64,000 nucleotides of DNA from Actinomadura rayongensis. Lineage in GTDB: Bacteria > Actinomycetota > Actinomycetes > Streptosporangiales > Streptosporangiaceae. The stretch's first letter is position 1. The number at the start of each line of letters is the position of its first letter. The notes beneath the pieces were generated by a model, which was given only the letters and a program-made list of their open reading frames with translations, ran no database searches and was not told the DNA's origin. A program made the position numbers and the translations under genes. Shown one piece after another: positions 47,776 through 56,819 of this stretch. Where the stretch lies: the NCBI RefSeq assembly GCF_009831215.1, contig NZ_WUTW01000002.1:620001-684000 (forward strand), given 5' to 3'.

Positions 47776-50414
47776 TCTATGGGCGGGACGAAGAACTACA
47801 GGAGATCGCCTCGCTGGTCGCCGCGGCCCGCGACGGCCGCAGCGGCGTGCTCGCGCTGCGCGGCGAGGCGGGCATCGGGAAGACGGCGCTGCTGAACGCC
47901 GCCGTCGAGCCGGGACTGCGGGTTTTGCGCGCGACGGGCGTCGAGGCCGAGGCCGAACTCGCGTTCGCCGGACTGAGCCAGTTCCTGTGGCCCGTCCGGG
48001 ACCGGCTGGACGCGCTGCCGGAGCCGCACGCCGCCGCGCTGCACGGCGCGCTCGGCAGCGTCCCGGCCGAGCGGCCCGACCGGTTCGCCACCGGGCTCGC
48101 GCTGCTGACGCTGCTCGCCGACCTCGCCGAGACCGAGCCCGTCCTGTGCCTCGTGGACGACGCGCACTGGCTGGACGCCGCGACGGCCGAATCCCTCCAG
48201 TTCGCGGCGCGGCGCCTCACGGCCGAACGGGTCGCGCTGCTGCTCGCCGTCCGGGACGACCGCGCCCCCGGCGCGTGCCGCGTGCCCTGCTACCCCTTCA
48301 CCGGGCTGCCGGAGCTGGTCGTCGACCGGCTGGCGCCCGCGGACGCCGACCGGCTGCTCGCCGCGCGCGGGCTGCCCGCCGCGCGCCGCACGGACGTCAT
48401 CCGGCAGTCGGCGGGCAACCCGCTCGCCCTGGTCGAGTTCGGCGCCCCGGGCTCGGCGTTCCCCAGCGGTCCCGCGCCGCTGCCCGTCGCCGACCGGGTG
48501 CTCGCCGGGTACCAGGAGCGGATCGCGCACCTGCCCGAACAGACCCGCTGGATGCTGCTGCTCGCGGCGGCCGAGGGGCGCGGGCATCTGTCGTCCCTGC
48601 TCACCGCCGCGGCCGAGTCCGGCGCGTCCCTCGCCGACCTGGCGCCCGCCGAACGCGACTGGCTCGTCTCCGTCACGGGCACGACGCTGATCTTCCGGCA
48701 CCCGCTGATCCGCGCCGCCGCCTACCAGAGCGCGCCCGCCGACCAGCGCGTCGCCGCCCACCGCGTCCTCGCCGCGACCGCCGAGAACCCCGACTGCCGC
48801 GTGCGGCACCGCGCGTCGGCCGCGATCGCGCCCGACGAGGAGGTGGCCGCCGAGCTGTCCGCCGGAGCCGAGCGGGCGCGGTCGCGCGGCGGGCACGGAA
48901 CCGCCGCCGCGCTGTACCGCCGGGCGGCCGAGCTGAGCCCGGACGCGACGGACCGCGTCCGCCGGACCGCGACGGCCGCCGAACTGCAACTGCTGTCCGG
49001 GCATCCCGGGGAGGCCGAGGAACTCGCGCTCGGCGCCGAGGGCCTCACCGACGACCCGGTGGAGGTCACCCGGCTCGTCCGGGTCCGCGCGGCCGTGGAG
49101 TTCGAGCGCGGCGACACCCGGACGGCGGCGCGGATGCTCGTCGACCGGGCCGCGCACACGCCGTCCGGCGAGATCGTCCCGCTGCTGCGGACCGCCGCGC
49201 TGTACGGCTGGACGTCCGGCGAGACGTCCGCCGTGCGCGCAGCCGACGCCCGGCTGCGCGCCGCCGGGCTCGACGACCGCTTCGTGCGCGGGCTCGCGCG
49301 GATGATCGAGGGCGCGTACGCCGACGGCGTCCCGCCGCTCGCCGCCCACGTCGCGGACGCCCTCGCCGCGCCGCCCGCCGCACCGGACCGGGCCGACGCC
49401 GTCCAGGCGGCCCTCGCGATCGGCGCGGACGACGCGGTGGCCGTCCTCACCGCCGAGGAGATCGCCCACCACCGGCGGCGCGGGCTCCTCGGCGCGCTGC
49501 CCGCGCTGCTGCACGCGCAGGCCCGCGTCCAGCTCGAACGCGGCCTGCACGGCGACGCCGCCGCGTCGGTCGAGGAGGCCGCCGCGCTCGCCCGCGACAC
49601 GGGCCTGACGCGCCGCGCCGGACGGCTCGCGACGGCGCACGCCCGGCTCGCGGCGATCGAGGGCGACGAGACGCGCGTCCGCGCGGCCGGGGACGCGGTG
49701 CCCGGCGGAGTGTTCGCGCAGGCGGCGCTGGCGCTGCTCGACCTCGGGTCCGGCCGGCCGGACGAGACCGTGCGGCGGCTCGCGCCGCTGGTCGCCGGGC
49801 CGCGCCGGCACTCCGCCGGGATGATGCCGCCGATCGCCGACCTGGCCGAGGCGGCGGTGCGGCTCGGGCGGCCGGACGAGGCGCGTCCCGCCGCCGTCCG
49901 GCTCCGCGCCTGGGCCGACGCGACCGGGCAGCCGTGGGCGCTCGCGCTCGCGCTGCGCTGCGCGGCCCTGCTGGACGACGCCGAGGACCCCTACCTCCGC
50001 GCCTTGGACGAGCACGCCCGCGCGGACCGTCCGTTCGATACGGCCCGCACCGAACTGCTGTACGGCGAGTGGTTGCGGCGGCACCGGCGCCGCGCGGACG
50101 CCCGCCGTCCGCTGCGCTCCGCGCTGGAGACGTTCGAGCGGCTGCGCGCCGCGCCGTGGGCCGAGCGGGCGCGCGGCGAGCTGCGCGCGACCGGCGAGGC
50201 CGTCACGTCCGCGCCGGACGCCGACGCCCTCGACCGGCTCACGCCGCAGGAACGGCAGGTCGTGCGGCTCGCGGCGGCGGGGACGAGCAGCCGGGAGATC
50301 GCCGCGCAGCTCTTTCTCAGCCCCCGGACGGTCGAGTACCACCTCTACAAGGCGTATCCCAAGCTCGGGGTGTCGTCGCGGCGCGAGCTGGCGGGGCTCG
50401 AACTCGTGCCCTGA
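47772..50414 (+). CDS. LAL-type LuxR-family transcriptional regulator
   Basis: The 880-residue regulator has an N-terminal AAA/NTPase domain (Walker A GEAGIGKTALL near residue 30; Walker B LCLVDDAHW), a long helical repeat middle, and a C-terminal LuxR HTH (RLTPQERQVVRLAAAGTSSR, then SPRTVEYHLYKAYPKLG). LAL proteins regulate carbon use and antibiotic clusters in actinomycetes. GTG at 47772 fits a leaderless start. It is divergent from the Old Yellow Enzyme, which is a likely target, and is followed 20 bases later by an ADP-ribosylglycohydrolase. The inducer is unknown. Confidence 0.92.
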   Translation: MLYGRDEELQEIASLVAAARDGRSGVLALRGEAGIGKTALLNAAVEPGLRVLRATGVEAEAELAFAGLSQFLWPVRDRLDALPEPHAAALHGALGSVPAERPDRFATGLALLTLLADLAETEPVLCLVDDAHWLDAATAESLQFAARRLTAERVALLLAVRDDRAPGACRVPCYPFTGLPELVVDRLAPADADRLLAARGLPAARRTDVIRQSAGNPLALVEFGAPGSAFPSGPAPLPVADRVLAGYQERIAHLPEQTRWMLLLAAAEGRGHLSSLLTAAAESGASLADLAPAERDWLVSVTGTTLIFRHPLIRAAAYQSAPADQRVAAHRVLAATAENPDCRVRHRASAAIAPDEEVAAELSAGAERARSRGGHGTAAALYRRAAELSPDATDRVRRTATAAELQLLSGHPGEAEELALGAEGLTDDPVEVTRLVRVRAAVEFERGDTRTAARMLVDRAAHTPSGEIVPLLRTAALYGWTSGETSAVRAADARLRAAGLDDRFVRGLARMIEGAYADGVPPLAAHVADALAAPPAAPDRADAVQAALAIGADDAVAVLTAEEIAHHRRRGLLGALPALLHAQARVQLERGLHGDAAASVEEAAALARDTGLTRRAGRLATAHARLAAIEGDETRVRAAGDAVPGGVFAQAALALLDLGSGRPDETVRRLAPLVAGPRRHSAGMMPPIADLAEAAVRLGRPDEARPAAVRLRAWADATGQPWALALALRCAALLDDAEDPYLRALDEHARADRPFDTARTELLYGEWLRRHRRRADARRPLRSALETFERLRAAPWAERARGELRATGEAVTSAPDADALDRLTPQERQVVRLAAAGTSSREIAAQLFLSPRTVEYHLYKAYPKLGVSSRRELAGLELVP

Positions 50415-50434
50415 TCGCGGCGTCCAAGGGTGCG

Positions 50435-51295
50435 ATGACGTCCGACCTGATGCGCGCGTCCCTGCTCGGCCTGGCGGTCGGGGACGCGCTGGGATCCCAG
50501 TTCTTCGTTCCGTCCAACCGTTCCTTCTTCGTCTCCCGCACGCTTCCGCCCGCTCCCTGGCAGTGGACGGACGACACCGAGATGGCCGCGTCCGTCGCGC
50601 ACGTCCTCGACCTGCACGGACACATCGACCAGGACGCGCTGGCCGCGAGCTTCGCCGCGCACCACGACTTCGACCGGGGCTACGGGCCCGGCACCGGGCG
50701 GCTGCTGCGGCTCGTCCGCGCGGGCGGCGACTGGCGCGTCCTCGCGCGGGAGGCGTTCGGCGGGCAGGGCTCGTGGGGGAACGGCGCGGCGATGCGGGTC
50801 GCGCCGCTCGGGGCCCGGCACGCGGGCGACCCGGACGCGGCGGCCCGCGACGCCGCGCTCTCGGCGGAGGTCACGCACCCGCATCCCGAGGCGGTCGCGG
50901 GCGCGGTGGCCGTCGCCGTCGCCGCCGCGCTGCGGGCCCGCGGGCCGTCCGCGCCGGGGCCGTTCCTGGACGAGATCCTGCGGCACGTCCCGCCCGGCCG
51001 CGTCCGGACCGGAATCGTCGCGGCGCGGCGGCTGCTGCCGCTGTCCGACGCGTCCGCGGTCGCCGAGGTGCTCGGGAACGGACGCCTCGTCGCCGCGCAC
51101 GACACCGTCCCGTTCACGCTGTGGGTCGCGGCCCGGCACGGCGCCGACTACCGGACGGCGTTCTGGGCCGCCGCCGGGGCGGGCGGCGACGTGGACACGA
51201 CCTGCGCGATCGTCGGCGGCATCCTCGGGACGCCGCCGCCGGACTGGGCCGCGTCCACCGAGCCCCTGCCCTCCTGGCTCCCCGCGCCTTACTGA
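50435..51295 (+). CDS. ADP-ribosylglycohydrolase family protein
   Basis: This 286-residue all-helical protein is of the DraG/ADP-ribosylglycohydrolase family. Metal-binding segments are present: GLAVGDALGSQF at the start, WTDDTEMAASVAHVL for two Asp/Glu ligands, GSWGNGAAMRVAPLG, and the C-terminal GAGGDVDTTCAIVGGILG. Such enzymes remove ADP-ribose from proteins or nucleic acids. ATG at 50435 has AAGGGTG. It follows the LAL regulator by 20 bases and may be co-transcribed with it. No ADP-ribosyltransferase is nearby, so the target is unclear. Confidence 0.9.
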   Translation: MTSDLMRASLLGLAVGDALGSQFFVPSNRSFFVSRTLPPAPWQWTDDTEMAASVAHVLDLHGHIDQDALAASFAAHHDFDRGYGPGTGRLLRLVRAGGDWRVLAREAFGGQGSWGNGAAMRVAPLGARHAGDPDAAARDAALSAEVTHPHPEAVAGAVAVAVAAALRARGPSAPGPFLDEILRHVPPGRVRTGIVAARRLLPLSDASAVAEVLGNGRLVAAHDTVPFTLWVAARHGADYRTAFWAAAGAGGDVDTTCAIVGGILGTPPPDWAASTEPLPSWLPAPY

Positions 51296-51423
51296 GGTGC
51301 GCGCGCCGACGCCCGCCCTCTACACTCGGAGTGTCTGCCGGAGACCGAAATCCGTCGCTCCCCGCCCCGGACCGTCCGGGACCGGGCCGCCCGGACACCA
51401 GGTCCCCGCAGGCCGGCGGGCAG

Positions 51424-51499
51424 GGGTCGCTAGCTCAATTGGCAGAGCTCCGGACTTTTAATCCGTAGGTTGTGGGTTCGAGTCCCACGCGACCCACCA
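51424..51499 (+). tRNA. tRNA-Lys (anticodon TTT)
   Basis: GGGTCGC opens the acceptor stem and pairs with GCGACCC. The anticodon loop is CTTTTAA with anticodon TTT, the T-loop is TTCGAGT, and CCA is encoded (51497-51499). The D-stem is GCTC/GAGC. The outermost anticodon-stem pair (C27 with T43) is mismatched, otherwise all stems fit. A -10-like TACACT lies at 51321-51326. The gene marks the left edge of the accessory region, a usual insertion site for islands. Confidence 0.95.
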
Positions 51500-51611
51500 C
51501 AGCAGGTCAAAGACCAATGAGGGGCGTCCAGGCCCACTAGGTCCCCATCGACTGCATCCCTGCCGTCCACTCACGCCCGAGAACGAGTCAAGCTTCAGCG
51601 AGGCCGGACGG

Positions 51612-53219
51612 TCAGCACGGCTCGCCCGGAATGCCGATCACTTCGACTGCCACGTCCTGCCGAAGCGCCCGAGCCATTCCGACGAGCGCGATCCGGGCCA
51701 ACGGAAACAGAGTGGCGGTTGTCAGCGTTCTCCCGGTCTTGAGGTGGATCGCCAAGATGACCTTGTGCGGCCGGGTGTCGGACGGCACAGACCGCTTTCC
51801 CTTTGAAGCCGCGCCAACGAGCTCGTTGAACATCTTCCGGGCCTCCGCATCGTGCAGCAGCGTCTGCACTCCCGCGAGTGCCTGGACAGCGAGATGGCTC
51901 AGCGGACCGGCACCGTCTGCAGGCTTGACGCAGATCAGCTCTCCGTCTGCCCCGTACAGGTCGCAGACCTCAAGGCCGTTGTGCCGGTGCAGGGCCGTCT
52001 TGATGAACTTTCGGTCGAGGCAGGTGAGCCGCTCGTTCTGAGCACGCTCGTTGTATGCCCGTTCGTGCTCGCCGGGATGCCAAGGCGGGAGCACCACACT
52101 GGGTTCGGAGCTGATCAGCTTGGTGACCTCACGGTCGATCGAAGCCAGGTAGTCGGCCCCGCCCTCGTACCAATTGCTCTCGGTCAGGAAGTAGTGACGG
52201 TGTTCTTCGGTAAGCCACGCGTCGATCCACTTGATCGCCGCCGCGCTGCCCACCCGGCGTCCGTCCTCGCCAGTCAGGACGATCTGCCCTGCACGAAGGG
52301 CTTGGCTCGGGCTCTTCGTCGGACCGGAGACCGCCCGGGCACGGATCACGTTGATGTCGAGGTCGTCGCCGCGGGCTGAAGTGCCGTCGATACGCACGAC
52401 GTAACCGCTCGCGGTCGCGAACCGGTCGGCGAGCGCGGACGGGACGGCCAGGCTCACGCACTCCGTCGCGGGGTCGCGGAGCGCGTCGTCCAGCGCGGCG
52501 TTGAGCGTCCGAAGCGTGTCCGGGTCGCCGACGGGAACGATCTCCTCGACGAAGGCCAGATCGGGATGGGGATCGGCGGCGTGGATCTGCGACAGAGCTG
52601 CCAGGGTGGCACGGAGGACCTCGGGCTCGTCCGGCAGGGGCAAGTGCAGCCCGGCGGAGCCGACCACGCGGACCTGTCCGTCACGCGGCAGGTTGAGGAG
52701 CCGGGCGCTGAGACGCCCGCCCAGTTCACGCACCAGTTCTTCGTGCTGGCTGAGCCCGATCGCGGCGATGCGGAGTCCGGACGGGGCGCGGGTCGCGTCC
52801 TGGCGCCCCCGCCCTGACAGCCGGCGCCGGACGATGTCGTTCACCTGGGCCGGGTCGATGCCGCGCACTGCGACGCGGAGCCCGAAGGACGGGTCCTTGT
52901 GCGCGTCCGGGACGAGCCGCCAGCCCTGATCGAACCCGATCGCGTAGACCTCGCCGGCGACGGCCGCGATCAGCAGGGCGGCGGTGTCCAGCCGCGGCAG
53001 ATCGACGTCGACGCCGGTGAGACCGGTGACCTCATCGCACCAGGAGGCGCGGTGGATGTCGAACTGCCCGCTGACCAGCAGCGACGGGCAACCGAGATGG
53101 TCTTCGGGGAAGGTGATGGTGTAAGTCAGGTCGTCGTACCTGTCGAGGTCGAGCACGTCGAGCATGCCCGTGGGTGTGGGATCGACTCCGAGCAGCCGGT
53201 AGACGGTGCGGACGGACAT
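51612..53219 (-). CDS. TIGR04141/DUF6119 sporadically distributed protein
   Basis: This 535-residue protein has the layout of the TIGR04141 family (DUF6119). An N-terminal part contains GEVYAIGFDQGWRLV and DPSFGLRVAVRGIDPAQVND, close to the family pattern GfGyGxxll...FGLRvaln. A central alpha/beta domain and a C-terminal end follow (KVILAIHLKTGRTLTTATLF). The family is patchily distributed, typical of mobile and defence genes, and has no established function. ATG at 53219. It lies immediately inside the island beside the tRNA and is transcribed toward it, separate from the restriction genes. Confidence 0.7.
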   Translation of the reverse strand: MSVRTVYRLLGVDPTPTGMLDVLDLDRYDDLTYTITFPEDHLGCPSLLVSGQFDIHRASWCDEVTGLTGVDVDLPRLDTAALLIAAVAGEVYAIGFDQGWRLVPDAHKDPSFGLRVAVRGIDPAQVNDIVRRRLSGRGRQDATRAPSGLRIAAIGLSQHEELVRELGGRLSARLLNLPRDGQVRVVGSAGLHLPLPDEPEVLRATLAALSQIHAADPHPDLAFVEEIVPVGDPDTLRTLNAALDDALRDPATECVSLAVPSALADRFATASGYVVRIDGTSARGDDLDINVIRARAVSGPTKSPSQALRAGQIVLTGEDGRRVGSAAAIKWIDAWLTEEHRHYFLTESNWYEGGADYLASIDREVTKLISSEPSVVLPPWHPGEHERAYNERAQNERLTCLDRKFIKTALHRHNGLEVCDLYGADGELICVKPADGAGPLSHLAVQALAGVQTLLHDAEARKMFNELVGAASKGKRSVPSDTRPHKVILAIHLKTGRTLTTATLFPLARIALVGMARALRQDVAVEVIGIPGEPC

Positions 53220-53250
53220 GGTGTTTCCTCGCGGAGTTGTCGGGCGACGG

Positions 53251-53938
53251 TTATTCCCTACGCAGGTTCCAGCGGCCGTCTGCCGAGATGGTGATGAGCG
53301 CGGTTCCGTCGGGCAGAAGCGCCTGGCCGTCGTAACGGCCGATCTCGTTGATGAGATTCTGCTGCTCGGTGCCCGAGTAGGCGTTGACGATGAAGTTGTC
53401 CGAGCCTTGGTGGGTGATGGTCGCCGTGGTGAGCCCTGTCGTGGGCATGAGAAGACGGAGGACCTGATCGCCTCGACCGTGAGCGACCGCTCCGGTCCAG
53501 CGCTCGGCCGCGCCGATCGGCTTCAAGCGGATCGTCCACGGGCCGTCGGCCTTCACCGTCAGGGCTTCGGTGAAGGTTCCCTCGTCGATGTTGAATAGAA
53601 CGCTGCCCCGGTAGGCTCCGATCGCGTTGACGAGCGTGTCGCCTTCGGTCCCGTCCCTGTCGAGCGAGGTGACGATGAAGTTGGAGCCGCCCGAGTGGGC
53701 GACGGTCGCGATCCTGGGAAGGGTCGCCGTGCCGGATCCGGACGATTTTGTCTCCGGTGCCCCGGTAACTCTGCATCTCCGGTTCGGGTGCCGTCGTCGG
53801 CGTGGCCCCGGTCGATCCCGCATCGACCCGTGCGGGGGCGGACACCGGCGCGGCGGCAGGCGGCGTCTCGGCTGTTGAGCCGCCGCAACCCGTGACGGCG
53901 GCCGCGACGACGGCCAGAACGGCGATGGTTTTCAACAT
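53251..53938 (-). pseudogene. Frameshifted lipoprotein with two tandem beta domains
   Basis: The N-terminus from ATG 53938 (MLKTIAVLAVVAAAVTGCGG) is a lipoprotein signal with Cys18. The frame continues to GTGDKIVRIRHGDPS and then breaks. The next frame carries RIATVAHSGGSNFIVTSLD and a second similar unit ATITHQGSDNFIVNAYSG, ending at 53251. Removing one G from GGG at 53716-53718 joins them as DPSRIATVAH, a sensible continuation. Two copies of a roughly 75-residue domain (ATxxHxGxxNFIV...) then follow. It is either a recent inactivation or a base error. It stands between the TIGR04141 gene and another lipoprotein. Confidence 0.75.
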
Positions 53939-53965
53939 GAGTGCTCCAGAGATCCGGGCAGCGGG

Positions 53966-54415
53966 TCAGGCCGCGGCCTGGGCCCGAGCGGCCTCGGAGA
54001 ACAGCGGGTGGGTCGTCGCGATGATCTCCGACAGAAAGCGGCCCCTAGCGCGCACGAAGCCGATCACCTTCTCCTTCGGCGCGCGGGTCGGCGTCGCGAT
54101 TTGGTCCTGGCGCTCCCCGAGGGCCGAGTCGGCGGTGTGCTTGGCGCCGCCACTGTCGGTCAAGCTGAAGTAGAGCGGGTTGACCTGCAGGTTCCTGGTC
54201 GTCTGGTTAGTGACGCTCACCTTCGCGCACGACAGCGCGCCGCCGTCGCCCAAAACGCTCCGCGGCGCGCGGACGCGCTTGATCGGGACGCGCTTGGCCG
54301 TGCCGCCTCCGCCCGCGCTCGTGGCGGGCTGGATGGGTGTGGCCTCCTGCTCGATATCGCAGCCGGTGGTGAGGCCGGCGACGGCCGCACCGGCAGAGAC
54401 GACGTACTTGCGCAT
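53966..54415 (-). CDS. DUF4352-type lipoprotein
   Basis: This 149-residue protein begins MRKYVVSAGAAVAGLTTGCD, with lipobox LTTGC (Cys19). The mature part shows the DUF4352 pattern: NQTTRNLQVNPLYFSLTDSG, then GAKHTADSALGERQDQIATP and APKEKVIGFVRARG. DUF4352 is an immunoglobulin-like domain of unknown function on exported proteins. ATG at 54415 has AGGAG. It is the first gene of the minus-strand unit with the frameshifted lipoprotein (27 bases apart) and is divergent from the methylase gene. Confidence 0.75.
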   Translation of the reverse strand: MRKYVVSAGAAVAGLTTGCDIEQEATPIQPATSAGGGGTAKRVPIKRVRAPRSVLGDGGALSCAKVSVTNQTTRNLQVNPLYFSLTDSGGAKHTADSALGERQDQIATPTRAPKEKVIGFVRARGRFLSEIIATTHPLFSEAARAQAAA

Positions 54416-54583
54416 GGTGGCTCCTGGAAGTCGGGGGGAGGCGTCTGAGTTGCGGTTGCGATACGCCCGGGGACGCATCTGTGGTGGTCAACTCTGCCGG
54501 GGCGGCGGGATGCCATGGGCCAGCCTGTTCGAGCGGTGACCTGAGGCAGGTTCCACTGATTGAAAGCGATACCATGAGAGCAT

Positions 54584-54616
54584 AGCCTGAAAGCCTTGTC
54601 AAACAATCTTCAGGCT
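54584..54616. promoter_or_regulatory. Inverted repeat between divergent lipoprotein and methylase genes
   Basis: AGCCTGAA (54584-54591) and TTCAGGCT (54609-54616) form a perfect 8-bp inverted repeat with a 17-base centre that contains TTGACA on the minus strand (54602-54597). It may be an operator controlling either unit, placed where restriction-modification genes are often autoregulated. The rest of the 249-base gap holds no gene. Confidence 0.5.
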
Positions 54617-54664
54617 GGAAGCATGTAAGGTAACGGCGTTCCCGAAAGCTTCCCAAGGAGACTG

Positions 54665-56746
54665 ATGCCCCCGTCGAGCGACGAGCTGACCGCCGTCGAG
54701 ATCTCCCGGCTCGCGGGGGTAACGCGGGCGACCGTCAGCAATTGGCGCCGCCGTCACCCCGACTTCCCGCAGCCCAGCGGAGGAACGGAGGCAAGCCCGA
54801 CCTACGACCGCCGACAGGTGGAAGCATGGCTTCAGGCGCGGGGGCAACTACCGGATCGTTCGGCCACCGACGACCTGCGCACCCGGCTGCGCGGGCGTAG
54901 CGCCGCGGAGATCGAAGCGCTGGCTCTGCTGGTGGCGCACCTTGCCGGGTTTGCTACGGCCGAGCGGATCCGCATCGCGAACGTCGGTGATGACGCGCTA
55001 CTCGCCTTGCACAAGGACGTTCCCGGAATGACGCCCCCGCCCCCCGGGGGCGACACGGTCGCCCTTTGGCGTTCGGCCGTCAACGTCCTGGCGGAGGAGG
55101 GAACCGCCGCGATCCTCGCCGCGCTCGACGACCGCGCGGACGACCCGCCCGGCGTCCGCGGCTCCCACCCCACGCCCGCCGTCGTCGCCGAGCTGATGGC
55201 GGATCTGGCGACGACCGGGCCTGCACGGATGGACAGCGTCCTCGATCCGGCGTGCGGTGGCGGAACCCTGCTCACCGCGACCGCCACCCGCCTTGGACCG
55301 GAAGCGCACGTCTACGGACAGGACAGCCGGGTCATCGCTGCGGCGCTGACCCACGCCCGCGTGCGGGAGGCGCTACCCGGCGCTCACGTAGACGTCCGCG
55401 GCGCGGACAGCTTGCGCGACGACGCCTTCCCCGGACTCCGGGTGGACGTGGTGGTGTGCAACCCGCCCTACGGCGACCGCGAGTGGGGACACGAGGAGCT
55501 GGCGCTCGACCCGCGGTGGGCCTTCGGAGTGCCGCCGCGCGCGGAACCCGAACTGGCGTGGGTCCAGCATGTCCTGGCGCATCTGGACGATGGTGGCCAG
55601 GCCGCAATGCTGCTGCCACCGGCCACCGCTTCGCGCCCGTCCGGGCGGCGGATCCGGACCGAGCTGCTCCGGCAGGGCGCCGTGCGGGCCGTGATCGCGC
55701 TGCCCTCCGGACTCGCCGTCCCCTACCACATCGGGCTTCACCTGTGGATACTGCACCGTCCGCCCGAGCCCCGGGTCGGGGAGGACGTCGTGCTGTTCGC
55801 CGACGTCAGCCAGCAGACGTCCGCGGCGAGCCGCGCTCGCGACGAGGCTCCGGACGAGAGTCCGATCCGGCAGCGCGTCAACGAGGTGTGGCGGGCGTTC
55901 TCCGCCTCCCCGGCCACGTTCGCCGCGATCCCGGCGACCGCCCGCGGCGTTCCCGCGATCGACCTGCTGGACGACCTCGTCGATCTCGCGCCCGCCCGGC
56001 ACGTCCGCACGGCACTCGTGGTGACCCCCACCATCGCGGCCCGGCACCTGACCGACATGGTGCAACGGCTGGCGAAAGACGTGGCGGCGCTAGCGAAGGC
56101 GAGCGAGCTGGACGGCTGGTCCCCGGCCGATGGCTCCGGCCGAACGTGGCGCAGCGCGAGCCTTGCCGACCTGGTGAACGGACGGGCCGTCACCGTCCAC
56201 CGAGGAAACCGCAGCGGCCCTGCGGGCGACGTCCCCGCCGAACTTGCCGGACGCCGCGTCCTGCGCGCCCGGGACCTCATCGACGGTGCGGAGGCCGAGG
56301 GAGATCCCGAAGAGGAGCGCCTCACCGGCTCGGTCGTGATTGCGGCCGGAGACGTCCTGCTAGCCCAGACGGCCAGTCCGACGGGCGCGGCGGTCAGGGT
56401 CGCCGACGAGTGCGACGCCGGATGTCTTCTGGGCAACGGCGTCCATCTGCTGCGCCCCGACCCGGACCGGCTCGACCCGTGGTTCCTCGCGGGGTTCGCA
56501 GGCGCGAGCGACAACATCAGCCAGGCGACCACGGGAACCTCGACGCATCATCTGGTGGCGTCGCGCCTGCGCATCCCGCTGCTGCCGCTGGACGAGCAAC
56601 GCACCTACGGCCGGGCGTTCGAGATGATCCACCGGCTTCGCCGGGCCGCCAGGGACGCGGCCGGGCGTGCCGACCAGGCGGCGGATCTCCTGACCACAGG
56701 ACTCACCGGCGGCGCACTGCTTCCACCCGGCGGAGAATCTCCCTGA
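54665..56746 (+). CDS. N6-adenine DNA methylase with N-terminal HTH and C-terminal specificity-like domain
   Basis: This 693-residue protein begins with a helix-turn-helix (EISRLAGVTRATVSNWRRRH). A long helical linker and an N6-adenine methylase domain follow with motif I DPACGGGTLL (Asp194) and motif IV NPPY (Asn266). The final 200 residues, from about 490, look like one target-recognition half of an HsdS protein, ending with LPLDEQRTYGRAFEMIHRLR. This could make a self-sufficient methylase, with the HTH possibly adding self-regulation. ATG at 54665 has AAGGAG. The type I operon begins 73 bases downstream. No cognate endonuclease is in the same gene, so it may be orphan or linked to the type I set. 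Confidence 0.82.
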   Translation: MPPSSDELTAVEISRLAGVTRATVSNWRRRHPDFPQPSGGTEASPTYDRRQVEAWLQARGQLPDRSATDDLRTRLRGRSAAEIEALALLVAHLAGFATAERIRIANVGDDALLALHKDVPGMTPPPPGGDTVALWRSAVNVLAEEGTAAILAALDDRADDPPGVRGSHPTPAVVAELMADLATTGPARMDSVLDPACGGGTLLTATATRLGPEAHVYGQDSRVIAAALTHARVREALPGAHVDVRGADSLRDDAFPGLRVDVVVCNPPYGDREWGHEELALDPRWAFGVPPRAEPELAWVQHVLAHLDDGGQAAMLLPPATASRPSGRRIRTELLRQGAVRAVIALPSGLAVPYHIGLHLWILHRPPEPRVGEDVVLFADVSQQTSAASRARDEAPDESPIRQRVNEVWRAFSASPATFAAIPATARGVPAIDLLDDLVDLAPARHVRTALVVTPTIAARHLTDMVQRLAKDVAALAKASELDGWSPADGSGRTWRSASLADLVNGRAVTVHRGNRSGPAGDVPAELAGRRVLRARDLIDGAEAEGDPEEERLTGSVVIAAGDVLLAQTASPTGAAVRVADECDAGCLLGNGVHLLRPDPDRLDPWFLAGFAGASDNISQATTGTSTHHLVASRLRIPLLPLDEQRTYGRAFEMIHRLRRAARDAAGRADQAADLLTTGLTGGALLPPGGESP

Positions 56747-56819
56747 GTCCGGCACGCGGACGCCTTCGGATGGACGACACTGAGACTCACCCCAGACCAC
56801 GGAACGCAGGAAGGGCATC

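Noticed and set aside
47796..50342. Minus-strand frame of about 850 codons opposite the LAL regulator
   Set aside because: Antisense shadow; the plus strand has a clear ATPase and LuxR HTH.
51500..51611. Attachment-site duplicate or integrase remnant just behind tRNA-Lys
   Set aside because: No second copy of the tRNA 3' end and no integrase motif could be found within the window.
53258..53735. Second half of the lipoprotein frame read without correction (Arg/His-rich tail)
   Set aside because: The translation after residue 70 becomes R/H/D-rich nonsense, while the other frame gives a repeated, folded-looking domain. This is best explained by a frameshift.
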